Below are positions 1 through 11,479 of a DNA stretch of 64,000 bases, piece after piece. Each line of letters begins with the position of its first letter. Within the stretch, counting starts at the first letter, position 1. Made by a program: the position numbers and the translations under genes. Source of the DNA: Halichoerus grypus (lineage: Eukaryota > Chordata > Mammalia > Carnivora > Phocidae); assembly GCF_964656455.1 (NCBI RefSeq), contig NC_135719.1, forward strand, positions 5,745,163 to 5,809,162, given 5' to 3'. The notes beneath the pieces are model-generated. The model was not told the origin of the DNA. It searched no databases and saw only the letters and a program-made list of their open reading frames with translations.

Positions 1-741
1 AAGTCAGGCTCTCGTGAGAGGGTCAGGTGGGACATTCCCACTCTCCCCCCCGCCCCCCCAGACCACCAGTCTGACACAGCACCCAGGGGCAGCCCTCATG
101 CCGGCTGTGGGTTTGAGCAAACAACATGCTCAGCACTTTTTCTAGACTTCCCTGAAGTCAGGGCCAGGGAGGGAGCAACTGATCCCCAGCAGCACAGCCG
201 GTGTCGGGACTTGGCCCTGGGTTTGGAGTTCAAATCCGCCTTTTGCCCTTTTCTCGCTCAGGCACATCCCATAGCATCCTCTGCTCGTGGGGTGGCGAGT
301 GCAAATGTTGGCTCCCTCTCTGTCCTCCCCTCCGCGGCCCCAAAGCTGGCACCTCCCCCCCACCCCCACCCCCAGCGACCTCAAGTGAATGGGAGCAAAG
401 AAGCCACATCCCTCTGGGAGATGAGCCGCGGGAGCGGGGCGCAGGTCTGGCGTGGGCCCCCGTGGGGCGGGTCACCGTCCAGTTTATCATCAGGGCTAGG
501 ACTGACCTTTTGGAGTGAAAGGGGCCACTCCTAATGATCACACCAGCCCCTGGCCAACCAGGCGTCCCCTTCCCCTGGGGGCAGGCAGGCAGTTTTGACT
601 TTGGGGCTGGAGTCAATGTTCCTGTGACAGGAGCCTCTGCCTGGGTGTGAAAGGGGACCTGCCCGGGGTTCTTGCTCATGAGGGGTTTGTGCCCACGTGG
701 CGTGGGACACAGGGGAGCCAACAATTACCCCTAAATGTGGG
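1..741. other. GC-rich single-copy DNA, nothing recognised
   Basis: This stretch is GC-rich with several C-runs (for example near 43-60 and 352-374). No repeat family, exon boundary or conserved protein is visible. The open frames here are long only because the DNA is GC-rich and stop-poor. Confidence 0.6.
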
Positions 742-960
742 CAGAAGAGCTAGCTTCCCATTACCGAGTGCTCACAAGGTCCCAGGTGAGCCATTTAATC
801 CTAAAAACAACCCCATGGGGGGGGTGGGGGCGGGATGCACCCCATTTCACAGCCCAGGAACCCAGGGCCTCAGTCACAGGCTCGAGTGTCCCGTCAGTCA
901 GGGCAGAGCTGGGTCTGCACCCAGGCTTGTGGGCCCTACAGCCCGGCCCCATCTGGGCCC
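742..960 (-). repeat. MIR SINE remnant
   Basis: The segment around 838-900 (ccccatttcacagcccaggaa, then ggcagagctgggtctgcaccc) follows the reverse complement of the MIR core. That core has the order 'cccattttacag...gaaactgag...cagagc.gggattcgaaccca'. It is old and diverged; the ends are approximate. Confidence 0.6.
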
Positions 961-2125
961 CATGCCTCTAGCTCTGCTCCTTTAATCTGTGCCACCTGGT
1001 AGGTCGCGTCATGGCTCTGAGCCTCGGCTCCCAGGTGCTGCCCTGTGGTGCCCAGGGTCCGAGGAGCCAGCAGGTGCTCATGGGCCCCCAGGCGACCTGC
1101 AACTGGGAAGCCTCAGGGCTGTCCCTGTCCGGCTGGTCCGGGGACCCCTCCAGGGCAGCTAGAGCCCCTCCACGGCTCTCTACTCAGACCGCACTTCTTG
1201 CTGGAACCCTGCATCAGCCCCGTACCTGCCTGGCCAGTCAGACCCCCGCTCTTCCCGTGCGCTGGACGGACACTTGCCCGAGCAGAACACCCACCCCCCG
1301 CCGCAAGTGCACGTTCGCTGGCGCAGCCACGTGGGCTGCAATGCGGGCTGCACGTGTGTGCGTGTGCGCGCGTGGGTTTCAGATGGGCTCTGTTTGTTGA
1401 GACAGAGGCTCAGAAAAGGAAGACAGGGAATCTAATTTACCTGCGTTTTGCATGCGTGCTCCATCTACCAGACACGGAAACGAGGAGTGGGAAGGTGGGG
1501 ATACTCTGCAACCCAGTGTCCCTATTTCTCCTCCTCCTGGGTCATCTTTTGGGCACCCTCCGCCCCACTGGCTACAGCCCTTCTGTTTTATGCCCTAGCT
1601 CGAGGCCCGGAGGAGAGCCTGCCAGGTGTGCACCACCGTGGGCCAGGCGCCCCCTCCTCAAGGCCCCCCCTCGTGTGGGGCTCAGAACCAAAGCTCACCA
1701 CCGTGTCCCAGAGAAAGGGGAGCTCAGGCCTTCCTGGGCTCTCCACGGCCTCGCTAGGAGGTGAGGGGCATCCATCTGGGCAGGATGCAGCTCAGCCTCC
1801 TGCCAGGGCACCCTGGGTTCCCAATGTGGAGAGAAAGGACATGGCAAAGGCAGGAAAACAGAGGAGATAGAATAGCTGCTTGGTTGTAGCTTAAAGACTG
1901 GGACTGGGAGTGCGGGGAAGGGAGGCCATGGCGGGGAGGTAGGAGGGGCAGCCCTATTTCCCAGGGCCCAGCATCACCCAGGCCAGCCCCCTGGGGAGCA
2001 CCCCAAGCCTTACCCTCTGAGGCCCAGCAGGAGGCCTTCCCCACCCGGGCAGGGACCCTGGCCCCCAGAGCGCTGTCACCTCACCTACTGCTATACTCTA
2101 AGTGTTCCTGTCAACACCGACACTC
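961..2125. other. GC-rich single-copy DNA
   Basis: No repeat or exon is recognised. A short alternating TG/CG stretch lies near 1352-1374 (gtgtgtgcgtgtgcgcgcgtg) and could adopt left-handed DNA. Open frames in this block lack any domain-like composition. Confidence 0.5.
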
Positions 2126-2129
2126 TTGT

Positions 2130-2215
2130 CACATGCATTAAGGGGTGACTTGCTGTGTGACGCTGGACGAGTCACCTGACCACACGAGGTCTTGGTTTCC
2201 TTGTCTGTAAAAAGC
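2130..2215 (+). repeat. MIR SINE fragment
   Basis: The stretch cttgctgtgtgacgctggac, then gagtcacctgacc, then ttggtttccttgtctgtaaaa follows the MIR core in sense order (gctgtgtgaccttgggcaagtcac...cagtttcctcatctgtaaaa). Confidence 0.75.
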
Positions 2216-3640
2216 ACACGTGGCTTCTTGGAAGGCTGAGGGCAGGTTAATCCTTGGCCTACCTGCCTGTCACCCCGGGTCCCCTCTGTGAGATGCGGCA
2301 GCACCCCTGCTCCCCCCACACTGTTCTAGAAGAGCCTTTCCCGTCAGTGAGAGCCCCTCCACGCATCCCCGCTCTGAGAGCAGGACAGGGGAGCTCGGGG
2401 TGGCCTAGAACACACACGGTAGGGCAGAGCTCGGGTGGAAGGCACGGGAGGCCTGGGCTGCCTTGGGGGCCCTGGGAAGGAAGTGACCAGCAGGTTATTC
2501 TTTGAGTAAATTCTACCACCAGGACATCCTCTCAAGAAACAACTGACAGCATAGGAATAACGCCCTGGGGCTTCTGCCAACCCCACTCTGGGATGTCCCC
2601 ATGCGCCGTGACCCGTTTACTGCAATGACTATCCTTGAGGGTCTAGTAGGTGTCAGGGCCTGTCCCCCACACAGGCTGCACGGTGCTCCGGGCTTCTGCT
2701 GGGAGGGCGGGTTTGGCCCTTGGCCCCTTCGTCTTGGCCTTGGACCACCAGGTGGCTCAGAGGCTGTGTCTCCAGGCCTGCACCTGAATCACCGGCTCAG
2801 CCACAGCTCCCGAGTACCCACGAGGTGCTGGGTACTGGTCTTGGTTGTAGGGATACAGTAGAGAGCAAAATAAAGTTGCAGCCCTCAAGGAGCCACCCTG
2901 AGCGAGCTCAGTTAACAGTGGAAGCACCGGGATCTGGGGGGCGGGGGGAGGCAGGGGCGCAGCACTGGGGCCGGGTGGGGGCAGGGCTGAGGCCTGGGGC
3001 CCTGCGGAGACAGTTCAGGGCCCAGTAGAGAACAGAGGATGGTCTCACTCCTCGGTCTGGCATTTGCACCCTCTGGAATGTGGCTCAGGGTCCCTTCCTG
3101 CCCCCGGCACCAGCTGCACCACTTGGGGGGGTGCATGCCCATGCGTGCAGGGGGTGCGGCTGGGCCCTCTGCCCCCCCCAGGTGTGGACAAGCGGAGGCT
3201 GGAGTGGGGCGGGAGGGCAGCTGGGCCCGGGGAGGGGAAAAGGCAGTTGCAGGTCTGTCCGGGGCTGTGAGCACTCGCAGCAAAACTGCCCGCTGTGTCC
3301 TCGGCTGTCTTCCTCACTGCAGACTTCAAGGTGAATCCCCAGAAAGGAAGAGGAAGCAAAAGCCAGGGCTGGAGTCTTGTGCAAACCTCAGGGCTCCTTG
3401 CCAGAGTCTCACTTCTGCTGGCCCTGGGCCTCCCTGGACTCGGCCCTGGGCCTCCCTGGACTCGGGGCATGCGGGCAGTGCTGCGGGGGCGGGTGGGGAT
3501 GGGGTGTGGCGGCCAAGGGGGAAGTGTGCGAGTCTCTCTCTGCCTCAGCTTCCCCTTTTCTCTATGGGCAGATTTGCTGAGCCCGCCTCCAGGAGTCAGG
3601 GTGGCTGGGCCACCAACACAGCGCCTCCAACCCACAAACC
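2216..3640. other. GC-rich single-copy DNA with an old repeat-like patch
   Basis: Most of the block is unassigned. Positions 2815-2930 (gaggtgctgggtactgg, gatacagtagagagcaaaa, ccctcaaggagcca) follow the pattern of a very common old mammalian repeat ('...ctgggcactggggatacagtgatgaac...ccctcaaggagct...'). I cannot name the family with certainty. The frame 3039-3860 opens on an ATG, but it runs into the MIR at its 3' end and has no recognisable domain. Confidence 0.45.
3420..3463. repeat. perfect 22-bp tandem duplication
   Basis: Two exact adjacent copies of a 22-bp unit (ggccctgggcctcc...gactc) at 3420-3441 and 3442-3463. No third copy is seen. It is a small tandem duplication and may vary between individuals. 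Confidence 0.85.
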
Positions 3641-3644
3641 ACAC

Positions 3645-3790
3645 AAGAGCCTGAGGTACACGTACACTGTGTCCAGCCACTTCTTTCTACAGGTAAGGAA
3701 AGTGAGGCCCAGGGAGGGGACTGGTCCAAGGTCACACAGTGAGAAGGTGAGGCAAGGACTAGAGTATAGGTTGTGGGCCCCGGAGCCTAT
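3645..3790 (-). repeat. MIR SINE remnant
   Basis: Contains acaggtaaggaaagtgaggc, then cccagggaggggactggtcc, then aaggtcacacagtgagaagg. This is the reverse-complement MIR core in the right order. Confidence 0.75.
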
Positions 3791-3869
3791 CCTCAGCCAC
3801 ATGGCCTGCAGGATAAAGTCCTCACGTCTTAGCTGGCTGCTCAGTGTTGTCCCCAGCTAGAAGGCTCCA

Positions 3870-4080
3870 CCTGATCCTCCATCAAGCCTTCCTGCCTCTC
3901 TGCAGTGTGTGCATGCACACGTGTACACACACACACAAAACCTGTCTTCTATCTCAGGGCCTTTGCACAGGCTGACTCCTCTGCCAGGCCTGCCCTTCCC
4001 CGGCACTGAGTGAATACCCCCTTATCCTTTCGGATTCCCCCCTCCAGGGAAGCATTCCTTAGCCTGTGGGCAGGGCAAGG
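3870..4080 (+). repeat. L2 LINE 3'-end remnant
   Basis: Reads like the L2 3' region: catcaagccttcctgcctct, ggcctttgcacaggctgactcc, tctgccaggcctgcccttcccc, then agggaagcattccttagcctg. A short CA run (about 3923-3939) lies inside it. Confidence 0.65.
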
Positions 4081-4099
4081 GCCTCTTCCACAGCCTGAG

Positions 4100-4500
4100 G
4101 CCTCAGGTTAATTTTCCTATAGACTTGGCTGGGCCATGGTGCACCGCTGTTTGCTCAAACACTAATCTAGATGTTGCTGTGAACTATCCTGTGGATGTGA
4201 TTAACATCTACAACCAGCTGACCTGAAGTAAAGCAGACTGCCCTCCTTAATGTCAGCAGCTCTCAGCCAATTGGTTGAAGCCTTCGGAGAACAGCCGAGA
4301 TTTCCCAGAGAAGAAGGGATTCTGCCTGAAGACCGAATCACGGAAATCCTGCCCGCGTTGCCAGCCTGCCAGTCTGCCCTGCAGATTTCGGACTTGCCAG
4401 CCCCCACAATTGGGTGAGCCAATTCCTTAAAATAAATCTCTCTCTTTGTATATATATATACATCCTACTGGTTCTGCTTCTCTGGAGAACTTGGTACAAT
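4100..4500 (+). repeat. old mammalian dispersed repeat, family not named
   Basis: The right end (tgggtgagccaattccttaa, aataaatctctctctttgta, a short TA run, then ctggttctgcttctctggag) and the left end (gtttgctcaaacactaatct, agatgttgctgtgaact) match a repeat seen many times in mammalian genomes. I think it is of LTR or DNA-transposon origin but cannot name the family reliably. No intact coding part is present. Confidence 0.55.
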
Positions 4501-5262
4501 CACGCTGATTCATAACTGTATGTTTATGATCATCTCACCACCAGCCGGCCCACCCAGAGGATAGTGACTGTAGGGGAGCAGAGTGGGCCCCGTAGGGGAG
4601 TGTCCTGGGGGACAGACACCAGGCTAGAGGAAGGGGGAGGAAAGAGCTGATAGCTACTGAGGCACCTAGAATGAATGAATGAGACCCGGGGAGGTGGGGG
4701 GGCGGGTGGGAATCCTTGCCTGAGAGTTCCACAGACGCTTTGCTCTTCTGTGTCTTTATCCACCTCACCCCTGGGACAGTCCTGCCTCCTCCACAGGGGT
4801 GGACTCCAGGCTTCACAGAGAGGGTTTTGCTCTGGCAGAGTCCCCGGGGGCTCGGGCCCACGAGCTCTGCGCTATTCCCACCTGTGACGCCCTCACAGGT
4901 GGGGCCAGTTCCTCCCACAGGCCTGTTCTGAAAGCCCTTCCCTTCTCGATCTCCTAGGCCCCAGGCACCGAGACTCATCCTGGGGGCCCCACCTCTGCTT
5001 TACAAGCTGAGAGCTGAGGTGGGCCTGGCTGCCATAGGGCCGCCACTGTGTGAGGGAGGTCACAGGGACCCCTTCACCCAAGGAAACGAGGGATGGAGTC
5101 CCCGTGGCGAGAGGCACAACCTCGGGCCCACTGTACCTGTGTGACCTCTCAGACTCAGACTCTCCCGAGGGCAGACATCCCGGCTTCACGGGGTCCAAAG
5201 GCCTCGTTTGATTAAGAGCACAGTGCCTGGGCCTGGAATCTCCGGGGGTATTTTCTTTCCTT
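4501..5262. other. single-copy DNA, nothing recognised
   Basis: GC-rich, with a small atgaatgaatgag run near 4671-4683. No repeat family or exon signal was identified. Confidence 0.5.
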
Positions 5263-5369
5263 TTAGGTTTACTTATTTTTAGTAATCTCTACACCCAACG
5301 TGGGGCTCGACCTCATGACCCCGAGATCAAGTGTCCCACACTCTTCCGACTGAGCCAGCCAGGCGCCCT
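5263..5369 (-). mobile_element. SINEC, short form
   Basis: A minus-strand carnivore SINE. It begins with the T-rich tail (aggtttacttatttttagta), passes through atctctacacccaacgtggg and ccgagatcaag, and ends at the element's 5' head (ctgagccagccaggcgccct). It lacks the long CT-rich middle of the full-length form. Confidence 0.9.
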
Positions 5370-6690
5370 GACCCTACCTTTTTGAAGCTGTGACAGCCCA
5401 CCCCGCGTGGGCTCCTTCCTCTCCCCCCCCCATGGGCACCTGCCCCACTCCCAGCGCGGGGCTACCCCACACAGCTCACCCCCACATAGCAGTGCACACG
5501 GCAGCTGGACCCAGACCTTGGCCTGCTCCTCCCCATGCCCCAGTGGGCTTAGGCCAGACGGGTTCCTCTCTGGGAAACACGGCTATGCATCAGGCCTCAC
5601 ACCCTCAACCACAGGAGCCGATGCACAAGGACTTCATGCAGGTGTACCGTGAGATGGAGTCAGGCCAGGACACGAGTGGGCAGAACTCCTGAGCAAGCCT
5701 GAGGTATGGGGGGTGGGGGAGGCGGGCTGGGGGCTGTGCCCGGCTCTCCGAGGAGGAGGCCACGCACACTCCAGAGGAGCAGAGCCCTGGCCCGAGGTGG
5801 ACTGAGGCACCTTCAGGGGGGCCTGGGGAGAGCCCTGCTCTCTGGATGGGGCCAGCCCCTGCTTCTAGCCTGGGGATCCCTTGCTGACCGTCAACCCCCT
5901 TTGTCCTGAGGTCAGGTGGGTGGGTCTCTGATCCTTGTAGAAATGAGCCTGTCTAAAAACGACCCCAGCATCTGATGCAGAAATTATGGGAGAAATGCCA
6001 CGCCGCCTGCAGAGCTACCCACAGGACCCAGGGCAGCTTCCCCTTGGTGCTGGTGTGGGAATGATACGGTGTCTCTGATCTGAAGTCACCAGGCCCCCAG
6101 AAGCTGTGGGCCCCGGGGCCTCCCACCTGATGCCCCACCGGCTCCCTGGGCAGATGCATCTGTTTCTTTACCACGAAGGAAGAAAGCTCGGTTCTCCCAC
6201 AGCGGGACAGTGGCCCTGCTGAAGGCCCTTCACCGCGGCCACTTGGGCTGTGTACCCTCAAGGCTGGCTTTGGAATCCCATCGGCAGGGCTGGAAGGAAC
6301 TCTGTGGACCCTCCTGTCCAATGCCATCATTTAGAGATGTGGGAAGCGAGGCCCCAAGCCCTCCCCCCACCACGGGGACGAACCTGAGAGCTCTTGATTC
6401 CTGGCAGGTTTCTGCCCACCATGTCAACAAACATGGTGGCCACTCCCACCGGGGTGTCTGCCTTCCAAGGCCTGGGGGCCTCGAGGGAGGGCACGGTGGG
6501 ATCGGGCAGCAAGGGATTCAACCAACCTGCAGGAAGTGTCTTGAGTTCTCAAGAGTTGGCCCTCACACCTGCCCCTTGACCTCAAAGGCTAAAACAGTCC
6601 TGGCTCCCCTGCTCAGGACCCCAGCCACTTGCCCTCCTCCCACAGTCAAGTGCAAACATCTCCAACAAGGACTTAGAAGAACTTGAGCGT
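5370..6690. other. single-copy DNA, nothing recognised
   Basis: GC-rich, with no clear repeat. A short patch near 6325-6360 (catcatttagagatgtgggaa) weakly resembles a MIR fragment and is not called. No exon recognised. Confidence 0.5.
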
Positions 6691-6699
6691 GATTGGTTT

Positions 6700-7020
6700 C
6701 TCCCCATGTGGCAGCTTCCCAGCATGCTGCTCGTCCCCTTATCATCCCCCAAACACGTGGGCTTTTTTCATCTTTAACAGACCTGCCCGCACACAGCCTT
6801 TTCATACGCTGTTCCCCCTGCCTGGAATGCTCTTCCTCATCTTTCACCTTTCAACGGGGCAGCCCTTCCTCAGGAAGCCTTCCCTGACTCTCCTCATGAC
6901 CCCAATCAGGTCTGACTCCCCCAAGTTCTAAGAAGCTAGACATGCAATACTTTTCTTTCCTGGACCTTATTAAAAATCGTAATGATCTATCTCTTTACGT
7001 AACTACTGGCTTGCTGTCTG
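6700..7020 (+). repeat. L2 LINE 3'-end remnant
   Basis: Contains cgctgttccccctgcctgga, atgctcttcctcatctttca, ccttcctcaggaagccttcc and ctgactctcc in L2 3'-end order. It continues to ttgctgtctggcactcc. Confidence 0.85.
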
Positions 7021-7439
7021 GCACTCCGGTTAGATCACAGCCGACAAGGCCAGGGCAAAGAGCACGTCTGTGTGCTTCCGCAGCTCATTCCCAGCAGAGT
7101 GCACACCCAGAACGAAGACTGTCCTTTTGAGAAGACCCATGTTCAAGTGCAAAGAAAAAAAAAGAGGCCCTTTGCTGAACCCCAGGTGGGAACCAGCCTC
7201 CTCCCTTGAGCCTAGACTTCCTCTCTTCGAGCTCCAGGACCAGGGCCTGTTCCCAGGAGAAGGGACAGCAGGCCTCATGTTTCCAGAAAACTCCACGTCT
7301 TTCCTCCAAATCCAGAAGCAAAAAGCACATCTGCCCTTCAAACAACTATCCTCTGCGGGACCCAAAGATCACCAGCTTCCTGTCACAGGGAAAAACAAAC
7401 AAAAACTTGGGCTTACGAGTTCATGGGACGAAGATAAGA
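7021..7439. other. single-copy DNA
   Basis: No repeat or exon recognised. An A-run at 7155-7163 precedes ordinary sequence. Several overlapping open frames are present on both strands, none with domain-like features. Confidence 0.45.
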
Positions 7440-7600
7440 ATCACAGATGAAGGAATGACAGGGGCATTTACTGGGCTTGAACTTTGTCAAGCCCTGTGAT
7501 GGGCACACACAATTTCTAGGCTTCCGGGCAGCCCTCTGGGGTCGGGAGGACCATTTCCGTTGTGTAGTTGTGGAAACGGTGGCTTGGAGAGAGGCAGCCC
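7440..7600 (-). repeat. MIR-like remnant
   Basis: cttgaactttgtcaagccctgtgatgggc followed by ccatttccgttgtgtagttgtggaaacggtggcttggagagagg resembles a diverged reverse-complement MIR. Identification is weak. Confidence 0.4.
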
Positions 7601-8644
7601 CTGCAGGGTGGGGAGTCTCCCCAGGGCCCGGGCCAGCTCTGGGCGGGGAATGAGGTTTCCGGGTTGCGCCTTCTACCCCTGCTGACCTCAGTTTCCCTGC
7701 CAGGGCCGGAGTCAGCCCTGGGAGCCCCTCCTGGCTTCCCTTCCTCCTCACCAGGCCCCGCCCTCCCGGAGACCTCAGCCTTCTCCATCCTGTCTTCCTT
7801 TCCCTCCATTGCTCCCCTCCTTTCGTTTCCGTGGCAACCCCATCCTCTGCTCTGCCGCTCGGTCCTGCGCTCCCACCTCCTCTTTCCTCTTTCATCTCTC
7901 CCCTCCACGTGGGGTATGGTCCACATGCCCCTCCGTCCTTTGCTTCTGGTCTCTCACTCCCTTTTGCTACGCTTTTATCTCCTTCAATGTTCTCTTGTCA
8001 TCTCAGGGCGACATTTATTTACCTCTTGCTTAAGAAAAAAGAAAAAGGAGGGAAGGAGGGAAAAGAAACCCCCGTTTCACCAGCCTTGGCTTCTCCAGTT
8101 CAGTCCCAGCCACCATTCTCTTGCGGCCACCCCCGAATGAGCCCCCTGCCCGCCACCATGCAGGCTCCCCATGACCTCACCTGTAGAAGGGAGGAGGCAG
8201 ACGCACGGCGGGGAGGACAGCTGCGAGGTATCCGGGTGAGGGCTCACTGGGGGCAGGCACTCCAGGGGGTGCACCCTGCTTTCCTGAGGCTGGGCTGGGG
8301 GAGACGCCGGAGGCCCCCTCAGGACGCAGCAAGGGCAGGACCTAGAGTGTGGGATAAGCCAGGTCCAGAATCCCTCCTCAGTGTGGCCCATGAAGGCCCA
8401 CGCGCACACTGCCCCGAGCCGCCCGCCCAGGCCCCACGCCGCGGCACACGGGGGATGCCCATGTACCAGGCAAGGTACACTCCCGCTCCAGACAGGATGG
8501 TGGATCCATCCATTCTTCAAGATTCACTCTTCACCGTAATCCTAAACTGCCTCTGGGAAAAGGAAGTGTCCACTCTCCTAACCAGCTCCGCGTCTCCACA
8601 GCTTAAGGCAGATAGAAGGTGGCCAGCCCATTTCCTTTCAGCCA
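7601..8644. other. pyrimidine-rich single-copy block
   Basis: From about 7660 to 8000 the plus strand is strongly pyrimidine-rich. It has a purine-rich A/G patch at 8033-8070. The frame 7831-8655 opens on GTG and shows composition-driven residues rather than a domain. No splice-bounded exon is evident. Confidence 0.45.
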
Positions 8645-8815
8645 TTGTTTACTGAACTTGTATGATGGACCAGGCGCATGATACAGGCCGTCCCATGGAG
8701 ATGGGCATCTTAATTTTCATTTTACAGATGGGCAGACTGAGGCTTGGAAAAGCTGTCACTTGTCCAAACCACACAGTCAGTAAGAGGTAAAGGTGGGCTT
8801 TGAACTGATTATAAT
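8645..8815 (-). repeat. MIR SINE remnant
   Basis: Contains tggaccaggcgcatgatacag, cattttacagatgggcagac, tgaggcttggaaaagctgtc and acacagtcagtaagaggtaa. This is the reverse-complement MIR over most of its length. Confidence 0.85.
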
Positions 8816-9440
8816 CATGTTCTTCCCCTGTGATGTCCCTTCTTCCTGGGTCCCCAGGAGGACAGGGTTAGGCCCCCCCTTTGGCGCAGCCCCCCCCCAT
8901 CCTGCCTTCTCCATTTCTGTGCTCAATCTGGAGTGATCAGAAATGACAGGAGAAACAAAGAGATTCACCACAGAAATTATAAGCAAGCCGACTGTCGCCA
9001 TGGCCCCAGCGTCTGAGTGACAGAGGACAGATAGCCTGGCAGAAAATGATGTTACTCTCCTCTGAGACCAAAGTCACCTGGAGAAGAAAGGACCATGGAT
9101 CTTTGGGCGCCCCACAGGCTTGTGAGCCTCTGTGGAAGTTGTGACTGGCTCCCTAAGTCCCGGGACTCAAAGGCTCTGCTGGAGGAGCTCCCGGCCCACC
9201 CAGGCAAGGCCTGGCCATAGGAGGTGGCAGGTCCCGGCGCCCAGGCCGGCTAAGCCCACAGAGACCCCCGTGACACAACAGCTCTGCTTCTCCCCCAAGA
9301 GGCTGGCTCAGCACCTCAGGAACCCCGGGAGCAAGGCCTGAGGAGGAAGAGATAGGAAGCAGCAAACAGGGATGGGGGAGTAGGGAGAGGCAGCCCCTGG
9401 CTCTGCAGATGAACAGAGCGGGGAGGAACCTGGTTCTCAG
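8816..9440. other. single-copy DNA
   Basis: Contains C-runs near 8870-8905. No repeat or exon recognised. Confidence 0.45.
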
Positions 9441-9560
9441 GCTGGCAGGCCCGGCCTGCACCCCTATTTTTGCCACTTACGAGCTGTGTGACCTTGAGCA
9501 ATTTCTTCAACCTCCCTGGGCTTCAGTTTCCCCATCTGTAAAATGGAGTAGGGATATGGA
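9440..9560 (+). repeat. MIR SINE fragment
   Basis: The stretch ttgccacttacgagctgtgt, gaccttgagcaatttcttca, acctccctgggcttcagttt, ccccatctgtaaaatggagt is a well-preserved sense MIR core. Confidence 0.9.
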
Positions 9561-9639
9561 AAGGCCCTGCCTTAAAGCTCCTCCTTCAGGTCAGGCTTGT
9601 AGATGATGAGATCATGTATATAAGGGGTGGGATCCGCAT

Positions 9640-9725
9640 AACAGGACCCACTTTACAGAGACATCTGGTGACGTGCCCCAAGTCACCAGATCACCAGAGA
9701 AAGGCGGAGGTTGGGGTTCCTTCTC
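9640..9725 (-). repeat. MIR-like fragment
   Basis: acccactttacagagacatc, gacgtgccccaagtcaccag, gaaaggcggaggttggggtt follows a diverged reverse-complement MIR order. Confidence 0.5.
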
Positions 9726-10469
9726 GGGTCTAACTTAAATGCGCGTGCTTTTAAGGGCAAGGAGATCGGGGAGATAGAATTTGATAACAGTGCTGGAGCA
9801 TAGTAAGGACTAGGTTTCTAGGAGCTACTGTTCGTCTTCTTCCCATCACCATCCACTCTGTTGGGCGAGGCTGGTGCGGGCTGCTGGTGGGACCCCAAGA
9901 TCCCCACTCTCAGGGACCTCATAATTTGGTTAGAAGGACAAGACTAAGAACCACAAAACAGAAGAGCAAAATAGCAGGCAGGAAATGAGCCCTAAATGTG
10001 TGGGGAACCACAAAAGGACAAAGTAACGATGCTTTTCCCCCCTCTATTTCAACGTAAGGGGTCAGGAACATTCTTCCTTGTCAAGTGGCCCTTCGGGAGG
10101 CCACAGAGGCTGCACCTCTCACATGTCGGTTTGTGTGAGCCCATCTCTTCTGCGACAGGGGACAAAGGTTCCCATTTTCCAGAGCTCTCAGGAGGTTTCA
10201 CTGAGCCCACTAAGCCCAGTGAGCATGATCCCTGGTGCTCAGGACACAGAGTCGGGTGGAGGGGTGGGGAAGCCTCGAGATGGGGGAGCCTGGCTAGGAA
10301 GCCCCCACCCCCAGAGATGCACAAGGACTGAAGAGGGCCTGCCCGGCTGGAGGCAGAGGATGGACGAGGGAAAGTAAGGAGGACAGAAGAGCAGCGGGCA
10401 GAGAGAAGGGACGAGGATGGGGGAGGAGGGTGGCCTGGACCCAGAGCCCTCCCCTTCCTTCCCACTGCC
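9726..10469. other. single-copy DNA with an old repeat-like patch
   Basis: Positions 9900-9990 (ctcagggacctcataatttg, then aggacaagactaagaaccac) resemble the middle of the same unnamed old mammalian repeat seen near 2.8 and 17.6 kb. The rest is unassigned. Confidence 0.35.
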
Positions 10470-10660
10470 GCCGGTGTGAGTCACCCCGGGGCCTCCATCC
10501 CGGCAGAGCCCCTGGCGCGGCTGCCTCCTGATGCCCATGCCGTGATCAACATTTATTTTGCAGTCACCCACACACCCAACTCGAGAACGGATTTATGCCA
10601 GGAGAGGAGTAAAAAAAAAAAAAAAAGCCTCTCTCATTCACGTAAAGCCTCCAGGGATCT
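10470..10660. other. candidate conserved non-coding block
   Basis: This non-repetitive segment stands out from its GC-rich surroundings. It changes base composition at about 10540 (gatcaacatttattttgcag) and ends in a 16-nt A-run at 10611-10626. It contains no repeat I recognise and no exon. The regulatory reading is inference from appearance only. Confidence 0.25.
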
Positions 10661-10807
10661 CCCGGGGGGAGGGACCGCTGGCCCAACATTTAGGCTGACA
10701 GCGTACACAGGCAGACATCAGACATGTACGCCGTCCACACAGGCTATAATCCGTGGCAAGCAGGAGCAACGTGCAAATCCATCCATTCTTAGTCACCTTC
10801 ATGCAGC

Positions 10808-10852
10808 GAGGCGAGGGACGAGGTGAGGGACGAGGTGAGGGACGAGGTGAGG
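10808..10852. repeat. 12-bp minisatellite, about 3.7 copies
   Basis: The unit ggacgaggtgag recurs in tandem with almost no variation (a first partial unit reads gaggcgag and the last diverges to ggtcggg). It is short enough to be variable in length between individuals. Confidence 0.85.
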
Positions 10853-11479
10853 GTCGGGACCCATGAAAGGGGTGGGAGCCCGCGTGCATATGCACAAAGA
10901 CCCGGCAGACTGGCCGGGGAGGAATGCATGTGGGGGGGAGGGAACCCGCAGTTCATCTGTGAGATAAAAGGGTCGGCGGGAGGCTGGCAGGGAAGGCGGG
11001 ACGGGCATCCCAGCTGGGGGCTGCTGGGTCGGTACATCCCGGGAGCCAATGCCCAATGCCGTGGGCCAAGGCGGGCCTCATCTGCAGGCTGGAGAAGAGG
11101 TGAGGGGAGTCCGGGAAGGCAGGGAGGCCTGGGAGGGAGAGCCAGGAGGGGCGCTTAAGGGCAGGTCCCCAGCAGGGAGGCGGATCCACAGACTCAGAGG
11201 AGAAGGTCCTGCAGGTGGCCAGCTCAGCCCAGAGCGCGATCTGGTTTCCTCTTCAATCTAGATCACAAAGGACGACACTCAGGGGCTCTAGAGGCCTCAT
11301 CTGCAGAGCGGTGAGCTCTGGGTCGTGGACCCCAGGTACAAAAATTCAAATGCATGTGGTGCTGGGACCCAAGGGCCAAAATGACTTTAATGGACATGAC
11401 AATCATAAATATCTGGCCTTCAGCAGAGGTGACTGTGGTCCAACTTGAAGGCTTCCTCCCCACTATCCTGCGGGGATGT
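10853..11479. other. GC-rich single-copy DNA
   Basis: No repeat family recognised. Purine-rich between about 11085 and 11170. No exon signal. Confidence 0.45.

Noticed and set aside
3039..3860. 273-codon ATG-started frame
   Set aside because: Its 3' third overlaps a MIR remnant on the opposite strand, its composition is GC-driven, and no domain is recognisable.
7831..8655. 274-codon plus-strand frame
   Set aside because: It begins on GTG in a pyrimidine-rich tract and runs through low-complexity Pro/Leu/Ser and Lys-rich segments; nothing domain-like.
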